The position numbers were made by a program, and so were the translations under genes. A DNA stretch of 64,000 nt from Metapseudomonas boanensis (GTDB lineage Bacteria > Pseudomonadota > Gammaproteobacteria > Pseudomonadales > Pseudomonadaceae). Positions within the stretch are counted from its first letter, which is position 1. Each line of letters starts with the position of its first letter. The notes beneath the pieces are model-generated. The model made no database searches. It saw only the letters and a list, made by a program, of their open reading frames with translations, and was not told the DNA's origin. Positions 25,262 through 34,541 of this stretch are shown here, piece by piece. Location: contig NZ_JAGTIS010000020.1 of assembly GCF_018704125.1 (NCBI RefSeq), positions 1 through 64,000 on the forward strand. Direction: 5' to 3'.

Positions 25262-25699
25262 TCAGCCCATCGGAGGAAGCCGACGCTTTACTGGGGTCTT
25301 CTTGACGATGGCGGTGTTGGTTTCCGCGAAGCCGTTGATCCGGTCCAGCAGGTTATCCAGTTGCTCCATGTCCCGAACACACAAGCGGGCGATGAAGCAG
25401 TCGTCCCCCGTCACCTTGTCGCACTCGGTAAATTCGGGAATCGCCTGGATCTGCCGCTCGACTTCCTGCAGTTGGCCAGGCAAGGGACGGATGCGGACGA
25501 TGGCCTGGAACTGATAGCCGAAGGCCTTCGGGTCGACCTCGACCGTGTACCCCCTCAGCACACCCCGCTCCTCGAGCTTGCGCAGCCGCTCCGCGACGCT
25601 GGGCGACGAAAGGCCGCTGATTTGAGCGAGCGCCTTGAGCGACCGCCTGGAGTCTTCCATCAGTGCAGAAATCAGCAACTGATCGATCTCGTCAGTCAT
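25262..25699 (-). CDS. Lrp/AsnC-family transcriptional regulator
   Basis: A 145-residue regulator starting MTDEIDQLLISALMEDSRRS at 25699 behind a GAGG site; an upstream TTG is less likely. The helix-turn-helix (LKALAQISGLSSPSVAERLR) is followed by the RAM/AsnC effector domain (FQAIVRIRPLPGQLQEVERQ, VTGDDCFIARLCVRDMEQLD). It is divergent to an EamA transporter gene 131 bases away, the common Lrp-exporter arrangement, so it probably controls that gene in response to an amino acid. Confidence 0.88.
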   Translation of the reverse strand: MTDEIDQLLISALMEDSRRSLKALAQISGLSSPSVAERLRKLEERGVLRGYTVEVDPKAFGYQFQAIVRIRPLPGQLQEVERQIQAIPEFTECDKVTGDDCFIARLCVRDMEQLDNLLDRINGFAETNTAIVKKTPVKRRLPPMG

Positions 25700-25830
25700 A
25701 CAAGCCTCGTTAGGCAATATGGGAAAACTGTCTTGATCATAAAGGTAAAACGAGGTTTTCGCCTTCGTCAGGCAATGGAGATGGTGCTGTTTGGCTTGTC
25801 ATACTCTGGCCCAAGCAGAGGAGCCAAACC

Positions 25831-26727
25831 ATGAACAATTCGATTCATCGCGGGTCGCTGGAAATGGTCGCAGCCATGCTGATCAGCGGGACCATCGGCT
25901 GGCTGGTACTGGTGTCTGGCCAGTCGGTGCTGGATGTGGTGTTCTGGCGCTGCGTATTCGGCGCAGCCACTTTGCTGGTCGTCTGCGCGTTGCTGGGTTT
26001 TCTGCGACCCGGGGTCCTGACCCGCGAAACCTTCATACTCGCGGTGCTCAGCGGCGTCGCAATCGTCGGTAACTGGGTGTTGCTGTTCGCTTCATACTCG
26101 CGGGCCTCGATCTCCATCGGCACCGCCGTCTACAACGTCCAGCCCTTCATGCTGGTTGGCCTGGCCGCCTTCTTCCTCGGTGAGAAGATCACCGCACAGA
26201 AGCTGTTCTGGCTCAGCGTGTCGTTCGGCGGGATGCTGGCAATCGTCAGCGCCCACGGCGAGCAGGGCCAAGGCGGCGACAACTATCTCGCCGGCATCGC
26301 CCTCGCGCTCGGCGCAGCCCTGCTCTATGCCTTTGCGGCCCTCATCGTCAAGCGCTTGAACGGCACACCACCGCATCTGATCGCATTGATCCAGGTCTGC
26401 ACTGGCGTCCTGTTCCTGGCACCGATGGCAAACCTGTCCAGCTTGCCGCAGCAGGCGGAGGCCTGGGCCAGCCTCGTCACCCTGGGCGTCGTCCACACGG
26501 GCGTGATGTACGTGCTGCTGTACGGCGCTATCCAGAGACTGCCAACCGCACTGACCGGCGCCCTTTCGTTCATCTATCCGATAGCCGCGATCTTCGTTGA
26601 CTGGCTGGCCTTCAATCACCAGCTCAGCTCGCTGCAATGGCTGGGTGTAGGCGCGATCCTGCTGGCCGCAGCGGGCATGCAACAAGGATGGGGGATCAGC
26701 AGCTTTCGCCGTGTTGCAGTCCGCTGA
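25831..26727 (+). CDS. EamA/DMT-family transporter
   Basis: A 298-residue inner-membrane protein with ten hydrophobic helices in two EamA repeats; landmarks are FWRCVFGAATLLVV, NVQPFMLVGLAAFFLGEK, KRLNGTPPHLIALIQVC and LSFIYPIAAIFVDWLAFNHQ. AGAGGAG precedes the ATG. Divergent to an Lrp/AsnC regulator, it is likely an amino-acid or metabolite exporter. The substrate is unknown. It differs clearly from the transporters at 8515 and 53145. Confidence 0.87.
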   Translation: MNNSIHRGSLEMVAAMLISGTIGWLVLVSGQSVLDVVFWRCVFGAATLLVVCALLGFLRPGVLTRETFILAVLSGVAIVGNWVLLFASYSRASISIGTAVYNVQPFMLVGLAAFFLGEKITAQKLFWLSVSFGGMLAIVSAHGEQGQGGDNYLAGIALALGAALLYAFAALIVKRLNGTPPHLIALIQVCTGVLFLAPMANLSSLPQQAEAWASLVTLGVVHTGVMYVLLYGAIQRLPTALTGALSFIYPIAAIFVDWLAFNHQLSSLQWLGVGAILLAAAGMQQGWGISSFRRVAVR

Positions 26728-26738
26728 ACGGGCCGGCG

Positions 26739-27362
26739 CTAGCGAGCGGATGCGGACTGCGACGCAGCACTTCGCATTGTGCTGGCCACGCGCCGCTGGA
26801 TCTCGTAGGCCGGCGCCTCGACCTCGTTGTAGTCACGGGTATAGCGAACGGCAAAGTCGCGAACCCCCCATTGGAGGTATTGCTGCACGTGCTTCAGCTC
26901 GTGAGCCCAGAGGGCGACGTTGTTCAGCGCATCATCCTCATTTCGGAAAACGATGATGTCCACGAGCGTCACCGCATTCACATCGGGGTTCTGCAGCATG
27001 GTATTGGCAGCGTTCATCTCCACATCATCACCCACCTTGTAGAAGGCGGAGTCCAGCACCTGGATGTCGTAGTAGGGCTCGAGCTGGGCGCGGATATTCA
27101 GCGGAATCCGCTGAATATTGCCCAGGGCCGCGGTGTTGCGGGATCGCACAAGCCAGCCTTCCAGCCCGGATGCCGCCATCTGGCCCATGCTCTCGGCAAG
27201 TGGCCCGATTTCCTCCTGGGTGCCGGGTGCGCAAAAGCAGGCGACCACACACACCTTGTACTGCCCGGCCGGGCAGGCTGTAGCAGCGACGGACAGCGAG
27301 CTCCATGAAGCCAGGAGCAGCGCGGAAAAGCTGAAGAAGCGGCGCAACGAAACGGCAGGCAT
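26739..27362 (-). CDS. DUF4157-like putative metallopeptidase, exported
   Basis: A 207-residue protein with a signal peptide (1-27, ending SVA-AT) and a short Cys-rich N-terminus (CPAGQYKVCVVACFCAPGT). The core holds the zincin motif WAHELKHVQQYLQWG, an HExxH variant of the form HELKH, and a downstream DYNEVEAPAYEIQRR that could supply the third ligand. DUF4157 domains carry the same HExxHxxQ pattern and often occur with toxins or secreted effectors, but here the gene is alone and in a different genomic context. It converges on the transporter gene with 11 bases between. Confidence 0.78.
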   Translation of the reverse strand: MPAVSLRRFFSFSALLLASWSSLSVAATACPAGQYKVCVVACFCAPGTQEEIGPLAESMGQMAASGLEGWLVRSRNTAALGNIQRIPLNIRAQLEPYYDIQVLDSAFYKVGDDVEMNAANTMLQNPDVNAVTLVDIIVFRNEDDALNNVALWAHELKHVQQYLQWGVRDFAVRYTRDYNEVEAPAYEIQRRVASTMRSAASQSASAR

Positions 27363-27729
27363 TGGTACTCCCAGGGGCCATGGTAATCAGCGGGCGACAA
27401 TGTGGGCATCGGCCGGCCCTTTGTCCAACCTCGCGTTGGACCGTTCCGACGGACGTTCGTTACCCCAAGGGCGGCAGCTTTTTTCAGTGGCGGTCACGCT
27501 GCAAGCGTGAACCAATAAAACGAAGCCGAGCTCAAAGCACAACCGCCGGCCAAGCGTCTACACGAACGGAAGGCCCGGACAGCGGTCAAAATGCAGAAAT
27601 AACACGAAAAATATTTTCTAAGCCATTGAATTGACAGCATACAGCCTGTCCGAATAGCCATATTTTCCCTGGCCGTAGTCGGTTCTTTTCTTTATCCTCC
27701 GCAACCTTTCACCGGCCCTGGAGACGAAC
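27363..27729. other. Intergenic region upstream of the zapB-like/zapA operon
   Basis: 367 bases. The right part (27500-27690) is A/T-richer and must hold the promoter of the coiled-coil/zapA operon. No gene, RNA or clear repeat was recognised. Confidence 0.5.
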
Positions 27730-27960
27730 ATGCTCGACACAACCCTTGAACAACTGGAACAACTTGTTAGCGAACTGCTGCAGCAAAACCAGTCGCTGAC
27801 CGATGAAAACGCACAAATCCGCGTGGAACTGAACAAAGCGCGTGAAGAGAACGACACTTTGCAACTCTCCTTGCTGGAACAGGAAGAGAAACAGAACGCT
27901 GCTGCTGACCGCCTGCAGGCCCTGGTTCGTCGCGTCAGTGAAACCCGCGCCAGCGCATGA
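27730..27960 (+). CDS. TIGR02449-type small coiled-coil protein (ZapB-like)
   Basis: A 76-residue protein that is almost entirely coiled coil: LEQLEQLVSELLQQNQSLTD, ENAQIRVELNKAREENDTLQ, then LLEQEEKQNAAADRLQALVRR. It matches the family found directly before zapA in Pseudomonas and relatives and resembles the division factor ZapB in size and shape. The stop overlaps the zapA ATG by four bases (ATGA), so the two are translationally coupled. It probably assists Z-ring assembly, by context. Confidence 0.88.
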   Translation: MLDTTLEQLEQLVSELLQQNQSLTDENAQIRVELNKAREENDTLQLSLLEQEEKQNAAADRLQALVRRVSETRASA

Positions 27961-28256
27961 GCAACGACAGCGTCCGCGTACTGCGCATACTGGGGCGCGA
28001 GTACAACATCAAGGCTCCAGCCGGCGAGGAGCAGGTGCTGCAGGACGCAGCGGCGGTGCTGCAGGCTGAGATTGCCGCCAACAAGAAGAAATTCCCCTAC
28101 GTCACCGCCAATGAACTCGTCGTGCTCTCCGCGCTCAACCTCTGCGCGCGCCAGATCAGCCCACGAGACAAGCTCAATGCTCCCGCGGACGTAGCGCAGC
28201 GCATCGCCGTGCTCAACCAGCGCATTCGCGAGCGCCTGGATTCTCAAGGGTCCTGA
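27957..28256 (+). CDS. zapA: Cell division protein ZapA
   Basis: A 99-residue FtsZ-associated protein. The N-terminal globular part reads VRVLRILGREYNIKAPAGEE, followed by the long helix (LQDAAAVLQAEIAANKKKFP, ELVVLSALNLCARQI). ZapA crosslinks FtsZ filaments in the cytoplasm. It overlaps the upstream coiled-coil gene. In most pseudomonads 6S RNA and ygfA follow; neither is recognisable here. Confidence 0.92.
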   Translation: MSNDSVRVLRILGREYNIKAPAGEEQVLQDAAAVLQAEIAANKKKFPYVTANELVVLSALNLCARQISPRDKLNAPADVAQRIAVLNQRIRERLDSQGS

Positions 28257-28329
28257 CCCCAACGCGAGGCATCACGCCAGTTCGTGGTAGGGCCTCCCGC
28301 ACCGAAGATCAGTCTGCACGCCGACAACG

Positions 28330-28353
28330 CCCTTTCCTGTAAGCAGGAAAGGG
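28330..28353. other. Perfect 10-base hairpin downstream of zapA
   Basis: CCCTTTCCTG and CAGGAAAGGG around loop TAAG, 73 bases after the zapA stop. There is no T run. It lies where 6S RNA is expected, so it could be part of a structured RNA, but I could not match the 6S consensus. Confidence 0.4.
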
Positions 28354-28516
28354 TCGGGAGCGCCAGGGGCTTCCTATCTATGTGGTTATTTCAAAGGGCC
28401 GTGTTACACGCAAATTGGCTAACGTAGCCGACCGGTGACCTCGCAGCCGTGCTGGCTATCGGCCAGACTGCAGCGTTGAGCGAGCACGACCTGCTCCCTT
28501 GCGTTCCCCTCAGAAG

Positions 28517-28565
28517 AAACGCTCCCCAAACAGTTCTTAAGAACCCTCCGGTTTTCGGAGCGTTT
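28517..28565. repeat. Nested palindromic element between zapA and the stress-protein gene
   Basis: AAACGCTCC (28517) and GGAGCGTTT (28557) form an inverted repeat enclosing the perfect 12-base palindrome GTTCTTAAGAAC at 28533-28544. The surrounding stretch 28257-28973 (717 bases) has no supported gene; short frames on both strands look like noise. The element has the form of a mobile or structured repeat and lies at the point where the zapA neighbourhood departs from the usual order. Confidence 0.4.
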
Positions 28566-28973
28566 GGCGGTGTCTCTTGGCCGTTCAAAACGCATGGAGT
28601 ACGGTGCCGATGCAAGGTGGAAGTTCCTTCGCATTCAGGCATCAGGGGTAGGTGGCGACTCGGCCCTCTCGAATTAGTGCGGTGAACAAACAGCGCTTGC
28701 GCTGTGGGAGCGACTTTTGCGGTTGCATGAGCGATCAGAGGCAGTTCTGTGATCATCACCGCCTGCTCGACTGGAGTATCGAACGTCGGGTAATGCGGAC
28801 GAATATCGATGTCGGCTGTTGCGTGCATGGTTCAAGCACAAGCGCTTCCTGTGACTGACGGTCAGAGCGGCACGGGTTGAAAACAGATGCGCCCAACCAG
28901 CCGCAGAGACAGACGCCAGGAGTACGTGGCCCATGTCCGTCTGAAAACCGAATTCGCGCACGGTAGGACAACC

Positions 28974-29900
28974 ATGCATACCATCCGCAACACCTTGGTG
29001 GTGGTAGATCCGCAGCAGCCTGAAGAGTTGCTGCTCAATAAAGCCAGAATGATCGCTACTGCCACCCGCTCACACCTTCACTTGCTGGCCTGCGATAAAC
29101 GACTGGACCTATCCGACCATCTGAACCATATGCAAGGCGCCCTGGCAAAGGAGGGTTTTAGCGTCAGCGTCCAGCAGGAGTGCAACCACAGTCCGTACAA
29201 GGCCATCATCAACGCCCAGCAGTCAGAAGGCTGTGGCCTGGTGATGAAGCAACACCGGCCGGACAATGCGCTGACGAAATCCCTCCTCACCCCGGAAGAC
29301 TGGAAGCTGCTGCGTTACTGCCCCAGTCCGGTACTCATCGTGAAAACCTCCAGGCCCTGGACAGGCAACAGCATTCTCACTGCTGTGGATGTGGGCAATG
29401 ACGATATCGAGCACCGGGTCTTGCATACCGGCATCGTCAGCCACGGTTACGACATCGCGGAAATGGCAGACGGCACCCTGCACATGATGAGCGCCCACCC
29501 CTATCCGATGCTCTCGGCCCATGACCCGATCTTCCAGCTCAAGGAAAGCATCCAGGATTTCTATCACGAGCAATGCAAAGCCTTGCAGCACGAATTCAAT
29601 ATCAACGACGAACATCTGCACATCGAGGAAGGCGCAGCCGACGTACTCATCCCGCAGATTGCGCACCGGCTCAACGCCGCGCTTACGGTAATAGGAAACG
29701 TTGCGCGAACCGGCCTTGCGGGCGCATTGATTGGCAATACTGCCGAGATGATCCTCGACACACTTGAGAGCGACGTCCTGGTGCTCAAACCAGATGACAT
29801 CATCGCCCACCTTGAAGAGCTCGCCGCCCCCTCACTCGACCCTCCGGAGGCCGAGGCATTGGCGTCGTGGCCGTACAACCACCATAACAATCGGTTGTAG
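28974..29900 (+). CDS. Tandem-domain universal stress protein
   Basis: A 308-residue protein of two UspA folds (about 4-135 and 145-290); the ATG at 28974 follows AGGAC. The second half carries the ATP-binding signature GNVARTGLAGALIGNTAEMI and ends in VLVLKP; the first half has a degenerate site (KQHRPDNALTKSLLTPEDW). Such UspE-like proteins bind ATP/AMP and support survival under oxygen or energy limitation. It resembles the protein at 38105-38977 across its length (shared KQHxP, PxDW and GNTAE blocks), so the two are paralogues flanking the intervening block. Confidence 0.88.
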   Translation: MHTIRNTLVVVDPQQPEELLLNKARMIATATRSHLHLLACDKRLDLSDHLNHMQGALAKEGFSVSVQQECNHSPYKAIINAQQSEGCGLVMKQHRPDNALTKSLLTPEDWKLLRYCPSPVLIVKTSRPWTGNSILTAVDVGNDDIEHRVLHTGIVSHGYDIAEMADGTLHMMSAHPYPMLSAHDPIFQLKESIQDFYHEQCKALQHEFNINDEHLHIEEGAADVLIPQIAHRLNAALTVIGNVARTGLAGALIGNTAEMILDTLESDVLVLKPDDIIAHLEELAAPSLDPPEAEALASWPYNHHNNRL

Positions 29901-30148
29901 GTATGCCGCTGCCAGGCTGTCGGAACGCGTGTGGCATGGACAATCTGGCACGGAAGCCTGGAGCTACCAGGACTGGGGAGCCGAATAACACTCATCCTCC
30001 AGGGGCGGCGACTGCCTGGTTAAGCGCCCTGGACGATTGAGCGAGGCAATCCGGCGAGTTCAATACAGGCTAGAACACGCCATAATTAAAAAGTGTCCTT
30101 GTATTTTTCTACCCAGCCCCTACCTGACTTATCAGGAGGTGGGGATTC

Positions 30149-31510
30149 ATGAACATCGTCCGTCCAGCAGCAGTAGCAGGTACGTTCTATCCGGCCGATC
30201 CCGAGCAACTTGCACGAGACGTCCGTCAACTGTTGTCCGCTGTCGCCCCAGCTCCAGCCGCACCGGGCCTAAAGGCCCTTATCGTGCCGCATGCTGGCTA
30301 CATCTATTCCGGTGCAGTTGCCGCGCAGGCCTATGCCCGTCTGAAACCGCTGGCCTCTCGCATCGAGCGCGTGGTGTTGTTGGGGCCGGTCCATCGGGTT
30401 CCCGTGCGTGGTCTGGCCCTCCCCCAGGCCAACGCATTCTCGACCCCGCTGGGCCAGGTTCAGCTGGATGCCGAAGCCATGGCGGTCCTGGCTGACCTGC
30501 CGAAAGTCGTCATCAGCGCCGAAGCCCATGCACTCGAGCATTCGCTCGAAGTGCAACTACCGTTCCTGCAGTCGGTGCTGGGCGAATTCCGTTTGGTGCC
30601 GCTGGCCGTGGGCTCAGCCACCCCCGCAGAGGTTGCGCAAGTGCTTGCACGCGTGTGGGGTGGCGATGAAACACTGATCGTCATCAGCTCCGACCTATCG
30701 CATTTTCTGCCCTATACCGTTGCCCAGAAGGCGGATAGCGAAACGATACGGGAGATCCTGGCTGAACGACCGGCACTCAACCATGAGCAGGCCTGCGGCG
30801 CGACGCCGATCAATGGTCTGCTGGCATTCGCGGCACGTCAGGGGCTCCGCGCCGAACTACTCGGCCAGTGCAACTCCGGCGATACCGCTGGCGACAAATT
30901 CCGTGTGGTGGGCTACGCGTCCGTTGCCTTCTATCAAACCAGCAAAGCCGTCCAGGATGCAGATGACGCGGGCAAGACACTGCTCAATGTCGCCCGCGAC
31001 GCCATCTCTCAGCACCTGGGCGGCCCGGGAAGAACGCCCCCTGATCAGCGATGGCTGCATGAACCTGGGGCCAGCTTCGTCACCCTTACCCACCAAGGCA
31101 GACTTCGCGGCTGCATCGGCACTATCGAGGCGCATCGACGCCTGATCGAGGATGTGCAGGAAAACGCCATCGCCGCTGCCACCCGCGACCCGCGCTTCGA
31201 CGCCCTGACCCGCGACGAACTGGCCAGGACCCGCATCGAGGTATCGCTGCTGTCCGCCACCGAGGTTCTGGCATTCACCAGCGAACGGCAGGCCCTTGAA
31301 CAGCTACGCCCAGGCGTCGACGGCATCATCCTGGAGTACGGACGGGCCCGCGGTACCTTCCTGCCGCAGGTCTGGGACAGCCTGCCGCAGCCGAACGAAT
31401 TCCTGGCAATGCTCAAGCGCAAGGCAGGATTGCCTGCTGACTTCTGGCACACGGATATCCGCCTGGCGCGCTACACAGTCAACAAATGGCAGGAGGTGGG
31501 CGATGAGTGA
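30149..31510 (+). CDS. amrB-amrA: AmmeMemoRadiSam protein: fused Memo (B) and AMMECR1 (A) domains
   Basis: A 453-residue fusion with a strong AGGAGGTG site. Residues 1 to about 265 are a Memo-like domain of the extradiol-dioxygenase-B fold, with candidate metal ligands His48 (LIVPHAGYIYSG), His82 (LLGPVHRVPV), His131, His185 (SSDLSHFLPY) and Cys216 (QACGATPI). Residues about 275-453 are an AMMECR1 domain (GASFVTLTHQGRLRGCIGTI, AAATRDPRFDALTRDEL). These two plus a radical SAM enzyme form the AmmeMemoRadiSam system, defined by comparative genomics and of unknown reaction. The third member follows with an 8-base overlap. Confidence 0.9.
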   Translation: MNIVRPAAVAGTFYPADPEQLARDVRQLLSAVAPAPAAPGLKALIVPHAGYIYSGAVAAQAYARLKPLASRIERVVLLGPVHRVPVRGLALPQANAFSTPLGQVQLDAEAMAVLADLPKVVISAEAHALEHSLEVQLPFLQSVLGEFRLVPLAVGSATPAEVAQVLARVWGGDETLIVISSDLSHFLPYTVAQKADSETIREILAERPALNHEQACGATPINGLLAFAARQGLRAELLGQCNSGDTAGDKFRVVGYASVAFYQTSKAVQDADDAGKTLLNVARDAISQHLGGPGRTPPDQRWLHEPGASFVTLTHQGRLRGCIGTIEAHRRLIEDVQENAIAAATRDPRFDALTRDELARTRIEVSLLSATEVLAFTSERQALEQLRPGVDGIILEYGRARGTFLPQVWDSLPQPNEFLAMLKRKAGLPADFWHTDIRLARYTVNKWQEVGDE

Positions 31511-32591
31511 CCTGTCGGGGCATTACCCCGGACGCTGGTGGCACAGTCTGCCCGATGGCCGTATTCAATGCGATTTGTGCCCCCGTGACTGCAAGCTCCG
31601 CGACGGGCAACGCGGGGCCTGCTTCGTGCGCATGCGCGAAGGCGAGCAGATAATCCTGACCACCTACGGGCGTTCATCCGGCTTCTGCATCGACCCGATC
31701 GAGAAAAAACCTCTCAACCATTTCTATCCCGGCTCATCGGTGCTGTCCTTCGGCACCGCAGGCTGCAACCTCGCCTGCAAGTTCTGCCAGAACTGGGATA
31801 TCAGCAAATCCCGCGACATGGATCGCCTGATGGATCAGGCCAGCCCGGAGCAGATCGCCCTGGCAGCGGAACGTTCCGGCTGCGCCAGCGTGGCGTTCAC
31901 CTACAACGATCCGGTGATATTCGCCGAATACGCCATCGATACGGCGCAGGCCTGCCATGAGCACGGCATTCGAACAGTAGCGGTGACCTCGGGCTACATA
32001 CATGCCGAGCCCCGGCGTGAGTTCTACGCGGTCATGGATGCAGCGAACGTCGACCTCAAGGCCTTTACCGACGATTTCTACTTCAAACTCACCGGCGCGC
32101 ACCTGCAGCCAGTGCTGGATACGCTGGTCTATCTGCATCATGAAACTGATGTCTGGACGGAAATCACTACCCTTCTGATTCCGGGCTACAACGATTCGAA
32201 AGCCGAAATCGAGGCGCTGTGCAATTGGGTGCGAAACGAACTGGGACCGGATGTGCCCATCCACTTCACCGCCTTCCACCCCGATTTCAAGCTGCTTGAC
32301 GCGCCACCGACCCCACCGGCTACTCTGACGCTTGCCCGACAGATCGCACGCGCGCACGGTTTGCGCTACGCATACACAGGCAATGTGCATGACGCCGAAG
32401 GCGGCACAACGTTCTGCCCAAACTGCGGCGAGGCCCTGATCAAACGCGACTGGCACCGCATCCTGGACTACCAGGTGACGGACGACGGGCACTGTTCACA
32501 TTGCAACACGCCGATTGCCGGACGCTTTGGCCATTACAGCGGTGCGTTTGGCCAGCGCAGGATTCCGGTACGGCTCAATCCTGCCCATTGA
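31503..32591 (+). CDS. amrS: AmmeMemoRadiSam radical SAM enzyme
   Basis: A 362-residue protein whose ATG at 31503 overlaps the end of the Memo/AMMECR1 gene. The radical SAM cluster motif is CNLACKFC (Cys88, Cys92, Cys95). An N-terminal Cys set (CDLCPRDCKLRDGQRGAC, residues 23-40) and a C-terminal zinc-ribbon-like segment (FCPNCGEALI, HCSHCNTPI) flank the TIM barrel. It resembles pyruvate-formate-lyase activases, with SVAFTYNDPVIFAEYAIDTA and TTLLIPGYND. It presumably generates a radical on a protein or small molecule together with the Memo/AMMECR1 partner; the substrate is unknown. Confidence 0.9.
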   Translation: MSDLSGHYPGRWWHSLPDGRIQCDLCPRDCKLRDGQRGACFVRMREGEQIILTTYGRSSGFCIDPIEKKPLNHFYPGSSVLSFGTAGCNLACKFCQNWDISKSRDMDRLMDQASPEQIALAAERSGCASVAFTYNDPVIFAEYAIDTAQACHEHGIRTVAVTSGYIHAEPRREFYAVMDAANVDLKAFTDDFYFKLTGAHLQPVLDTLVYLHHETDVWTEITTLLIPGYNDSKAEIEALCNWVRNELGPDVPIHFTAFHPDFKLLDAPPTPPATLTLARQIARAHGLRYAYTGNVHDAEGGTTFCPNCGEALIKRDWHRILDYQVTDDGHCSHCNTPIAGRFGHYSGAFGQRRIPVRLNPAH

Positions 32592-32594
32592 GCC

Positions 32595-32618
32595 GGCCAG
32601 CACAGGCGATGGCTGGCC
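32595..32618. terminator. Bidirectional hairpin between convergent genes
   Basis: GGCCAGC and GCTGGCC form a seven-base stem in the 33-base gap between the radical SAM and PrpD stop codons. It lacks a T run. Confidence 0.5.
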
Positions 32619-32624
32619 CTCCGG

Positions 32625-34109
32625 TCAGATCACGAACAGGTCCATGAAATGGTTGACCGGAGTATCCACCAGCGCAGCCTGATCCTTGCATAGCGCGAAT
32701 ATCTGCGCGCAGCGCTGCGGAGGGAAACGCGTGGCGAGGTTGCTCTTGAACTTCTCTTCCAGCAACGGAAGGCCTTCCATGCGGCGGCGGCGGTGACCAA
32801 TCGGATATTCGACCGCGACCTGCGGGGTCGAACTGCCGTCTTTGAAGACCACCTGCACCGCGTTGGCGATGGAGCGCTTGTCGGGCTCCAGGTACTCGCG
32901 GGTGTAACGCTCGTCCTCGACGACTTCCATCTTCGCGCGTAGCTCATCGATGATCGGGTGAGCCTGGTGGAAGTCGTCTTCGTAGTGCTCGGCGACGAGG
33001 TTACCGAAGGCCAGCGCCACAGCGGTCATGTACTGGATGCAGTGATCGCGGTCGGCGGCGTTGGCCAGCAGGCCGACCTTGGAAATGATGCGGATCGCGG
33101 ACTCTTGTGTGGTGATGATGATCTTGTCGATTTCCTGCAGACGGCCCCGGACCTGCGGATGCAGGGTGACTGCGGCTTCGCAGGCCGTCTGGCCGTGGAA
33201 CTCGGCCGGGAAGCTGATCTTGAACAGGATGTTTTCCATCACGTAAGTACCGAAGCCCTGCGGAAAGCTGAAACGGCGCTGATCCTCGGGCTTGGTGGCC
33301 AGGTCCTTATTGGTGTGACTGAACAGCACATCATAGAAACCCCATTGCGCGGCGGTCAGCGCGGCAGGAATACCCATCTCGCCGCGAATCGCGATATCGG
33401 CGAGGCGCACGCCACGGCTGGAGGCGTCGCCAGCCGCCCAGGACTTGCGCGAACCGGCATTCGGCGCATGGCGGTAGGTGCGCAGCGCCTGGCCATCGAC
33501 GAAAGCGTGGGAGATGGCCGACCGCACCTGCTCGCGGGTGGCTCCCATCAACTTGGCGCATACCGCGGTGGAAGCCAGCTTGACCAGAAATACGTGGTCC
33601 AGGCCAACGCGGTTGAATGAGTTCTCCAGCGCGAAAATTCCCTGGATCTCATGGGCCATGATCATGGCTTCCAGCACTTGGCCCATGGTCAGAGGCGCAT
33701 CGCCACGGGTCAGTCGCTGCTGCGAGAGGTGATCAGTCACGGCGAGGATGCCGCCAAGGTTGTCGGATGGGTGGCCCCACTCAGCCGCCAGCCAGGTGTC
33801 GTTAAAATCCAGCCAGCGGATCATCGCACCGATGTCCCAGGCCGCCTTGACCGGATCCAGGCAAAAGCGGGTACCCGGTACGCGCGAGCCATTCGGCACT
33901 ACGGTACCGTCGACCTGCGGGCCGAGAAGCTTGGTGCACTCTGGAAAACGCAGTGCCAGCAAGCCGCAGCCAAGCGTATCCATCAGGCAATAGCGAGCTG
34001 TGCTCAGGGCAATTTCGGACTTGATCCTATAGTCCAGAACATAGTCGGCGATATCCTGGATCACCTTGTCATAGTCGGGCCGGTCATTCAGATCGACATT
34101 GGCGCTCAT
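32625..34109 (-). CDS. prpD: MmgE/PrpD-family protein (2-methylcitrate dehydratase-like)
   Basis: A 494-residue protein of the PrpD fold, full length, starting [20 protein letters not shown] at 34109. Landmarks are [69 protein letters not shown] and [20 protein letters not shown]. PrpD dehydrates 2-methylcitrate in propionate catabolism, but prpB, prpC and a prpR regulator are not adjacent. It may be a second copy or act on another carboxylate. An AGGCAACC run precedes the ATG. Confidence 0.85.
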   Translation of the reverse strand: MSANVDLNDRPDYDKVIQDIADYVLDYRIKSEIALSTARYCLMDTLGCGLLALRFPECTKLLGPQVDGTVVPNGSRVPGTRFCLDPVKAAWDIGAMIRWLDFNDTWLAAEWGHPSDNLGGILAVTDHLSQQRLTRGDAPLTMGQVLEAMIMAHEIQGIFALENSFNRVGLDHVFLVKLASTAVCAKLMGATREQVRSAISHAFVDGQALRTYRHAPNAGSRKSWAAGDASSRGVRLADIAIRGEMGIPAALTAAQWGFYDVLFSHTNKDLATKPEDQRRFSFPQGFGTYVMENILFKISFPAEFHGQTACEAAVTLHPQVRGRLQEIDKIIITTQESAIRIISKVGLLANAADRDHCIQYMTAVALAFGNLVAEHYEDDFHQAHPIIDELRAKMEVVEDERYTREYLEPDKRSIANAVQVVFKDGSSTPQVAVEYPIGHRRRRMEGLPLLEEKFKSNLATRFPPQRCAQIFALCKDQAALVDTPVNHFMDLFVI

Positions 34110-34541
34110 GGCGGTTGCCTCGTCGGTGGAAGCCGACAGGCTGTCTGTCAGCGACACCACTGAGATCAGTGTATTCCTCGCATATAGGCGTTCCGGGACA
34201 TTCCGACGAGGAATTCCCCGACCAAGTTCAGCGTTCGCAGACGGACTGCGCGCACGGCCGTGCCAACAGAATTTTTTACGGCTTTTTTTTAGACCTGCGC
34301 CCACGAAGATATGGATACTTTCCAGCGCACAGTTGCCGTGGCCGGAACTTGGCGTACCCCTCCTGTGCACCTGCAAGTTCGCGCCACCGGCTGCACTGAC
34401 AATCCGCACCAGAAACTCTCCGATCCGTCGAAAGCTCCTCATGGAACGCACCGGCCACGAAGTCTTGCGCCGAAACTCGCAGCATGGCTGCGATAGCAGG
34501 CGGGCGACTTCCGATGACAGATGCCCAAGAGGTCTTGATTG
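34110..34541. other. Divergent promoter region of prpD and kup
   Basis: 432 bases containing two A/T-rich tracts (about 34268-34292, with runs of six and eight T). No gene or RNA is evident; it presumably carries the two divergent promoters. Confidence 0.5.

Noticed and set aside
28391-28828. 145-residue minus-strand frame between zapA and the stress-protein gene
   Set aside because: No ribosome site, no recognisable domain and biased composition; it covers a palindromic element, so non-coding is more likely.
30030-30060. Possible Anr/FNR box (GATTGAGCGAGGCAATCC) before the AmmeMemoRadiSam operon
   Set aside because: The half-sites do not match TTGAT-N4-ATCAA and the spacing is wrong.
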